From NCBI GenBank assembly GCA_017311315.1, contig CM029612.1, forward strand, positions 19,289,125 to 19,353,124: a stretch of 64,000 nt of DNA, given 5' to 3'. The translations under genes and the position numbers were made by a program. The notes below the pieces were generated by a model, which was given only the letters and a program-made list of their open reading frames with translations, did not search any database and was not told where the DNA came from. This DNA comes from Dendrocalamus latiflorus (Eukaryota > Streptophyta > Magnoliopsida > Poales > Poaceae). This document shows, piece by piece, positions 62,472 to 64,000 of this stretch; positions within the stretch are counted from its first letter, which is position 1; every line of letters begins with the position of its first letter.

Positions 62472-64000
62472 TGTAGGATCAAGGATACCGACTAGAGGGG
62501 GGGTGAATAGGAGGTTTTTAAATTTTTCTTGATTACTAGATTAATTCTTCACAATTTTAAGAGACAAAGATGTAAAGCAATTAATCCAATACAATTCTAG
62601 TTAACAACTTAGCTCTAAACAAATAAATGATCACAATGAAGCAAATGAACAAGAGCTAAAGAGACAAGAAACACGACCGATGTTTTTACCGTGGTATTCG
62701 GAAACTTGCCGGTTTCCCCTAGTCCACGTTGAGGTAAGCCCAGACGTATCGGACCGGCTCCACGAATTGAGCCAAGCACCTCGATCACTAGTGTAGCTCT
62801 TCCCCACTCCGGGTAGGCGAGCTCCAACCTTCACAATTAGCCGGGTCTTCTCACAATCTTCTTGAGAAGATCACCGAGCCAACTTCCACCGAATCGTCCA
62901 AGTGCCGGCAAGCACTAAGAGTAATAGATCCCGGTGTTCACTTGAATGCAACTCTAGTGCCAAATAGATTTGCAATTTGAAATCTAGCACTAAATGCTCA
63001 ACCACCTCACTTTGATGTGCAAAGAGAGAATTGAGGTGAAATGAATGCACTAGGGCTTGAGAAATATGCAATGAGTCTCTAACCTCTGCCCTTGAGCAGT
63101 GGTGGGGGTATTTATAGCCTCCACCAACCAAAACTAGCCGTTTGACCCAGTTTCCAGAAAATTTTCTGGTCGAGCGGTACTACCGCTCCCAAGGACCGGT
63201 ACTATCGCTACCAAATCTTCGCGCCAGAACGGCTATGTCAGACGTCTGCAGTGACCGTTGGATTTGGCGGCGCGGTACTACCGCCATTGATATTTGCGGT
63301 ACTACCGCTACCCGGTAGTTCCGCAAAGTCGGCGCGGTACTACCGCTCCAGCCAAACTCCGAAGGGTCCCAGATTTGGCGCTCTCTGGAAAAATGCGTCC
63401 GCTCTGAAGTCGGATCTTCCGGACTCCGGAAGTACCGCTCTGAGTAGCGGAACTACCGCACTCAGCGGTAGTTCCGGCGTTGAAATTGCCGGTACTTCCG
63501 CTCCAGAGAAATCCAGGCTTCATCCGGAGGGCGCTCTCTGGAAAAATTGATCCGCTCTCCCTCCGGATCTTCCGGGGTCCGCGGTACTACCGCTTTAGGA
63601 TGCGGTACTACCGCTCGCAGCGGTAGTACCGGCGTTCAAACAGCCGGTACTTCCGTTCCCGCAAGATTTTGAAATGAGCCAAGGGTGCTCTCTGGAAATA
63701 TTGATTCGCTCCAAAACCGGATCTTCCGCTGGCCGGTACTACCGCATTTTAGTTGCGGAACTACCGCTTTCCGGTAGTTCCGACATTCAAAACTGCGGTA
63801 CTACCGCTCTTCCAAACAGAGCACAAAAACATTTAAAAACTGAATTTTAATGGATGCAAGTTGAGATTAAACCATTTGGCACAGGAGATATGTGTTCAAG
63901 CTACTAGCCAAGATCCCCCTTGATGGTACGATCATCTATCCTATAATCCGGTCTTCCACCATTCACCTAAGACCGGTAAAATTCAAAGGGGTCCTATTCT
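62472..64000. mobile_element. LTR-type retroelement sequence, running off the window
   Basis: It starts with TGTAGGATCAAGGATACCGAC and 'gagggggggtgaatagg', a common grass LTR start. It carries a CAAATGG/GCATTC-type unique part and then a dense short-repeat domain from about 63170. No coding domain is visible. The right end lies outside the window. Confidence 0.65.
63170..63820. repeat. Array of GCGGTACTACCGC-type near-palindromes
   Basis: About 25 variants of CGGTA(C/G)TACCGC, CGGAACTACCGC and CGGTACTTCCGC occur in 650 bp, together with repeated 'ctctggaaa' and 'ggatcttcc' phrases. Larger units of about 170-180 bp containing these words recur three to four times. Confidence 0.8.

Overview
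The window is nuclear DNA from a grass (Poaceae). The evidence is GT-AG introns, GC-rich first exons next to AT-rich introns, and a dense nest of grass-type transposable elements: CACTA with TCACAGACGG subterminal repeats, hAT MITEs, a Stowaway, tRNA-derived SINEs, Copia and very long LTRs. I cannot resolve the genus.

Four host genes are supported. (1) A single-exon LURP-one-related (LOR) protein lies at 7.7-8.35 kb (+). (2) A 27-exon FHA/AAA+ ATPase gene lies at 34.99-23.59 kb (-). I reconstructed it exon by exon to an uninterrupted frame of 1,113 residues. (3) The plastid Clp protease subunit CLPR3 lies at 56.00-49.94 kb (-), with nine exons. Its third exon carries an in-frame TAG. (4) A single-exon LOB-domain (LBD) transcription factor lies at 57.82-58.41 kb (+).

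Layout. 0-7.4 kb is retroelement debris with a clean solo LTR. 8.8-9.5 kb is the 3' end of a LINE. 10.4-11.7 kb holds a transposon-associated zinc-finger fragment and minisatellites. 11.7-21.7 kb is a degenerate CACTA element whose TNP2-like transposase is split by a 5.4 kb LTR flanked by a TGTTG duplication. 23.6-35 kb is the ATPase gene, with a SINE, a Stowaway and a tandem duplication in its introns. 36-38.7 kb holds a Harbinger remnant and a second CACTA terminus. 40.65-44.99 kb is a decayed Copia element cut by another long LTR. 48.9-57.3 kb is unusually rich in hAT-type insertions with 8-bp duplications, several of them inside CLPR3 intron 1. 59.8-62.35 kb (-) is a same-strand series of exon fragments from unrelated genes (nuclear poly(A)-binding protein, selenium-binding protein, reticulon, Mo25), which looks like a gene-capturing transposon. 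The window ends inside an LTR full of short GCGGTACTACCGC-type repeats.

The host genes do not form a pathway. The most interesting items are the CLPR3 nonsense codon that coincides with a usable in-phase splice acceptor, and the captured-exon array in which three fragments can be joined in frame. All calls come from reading the sequence and family recognition; no search was run.
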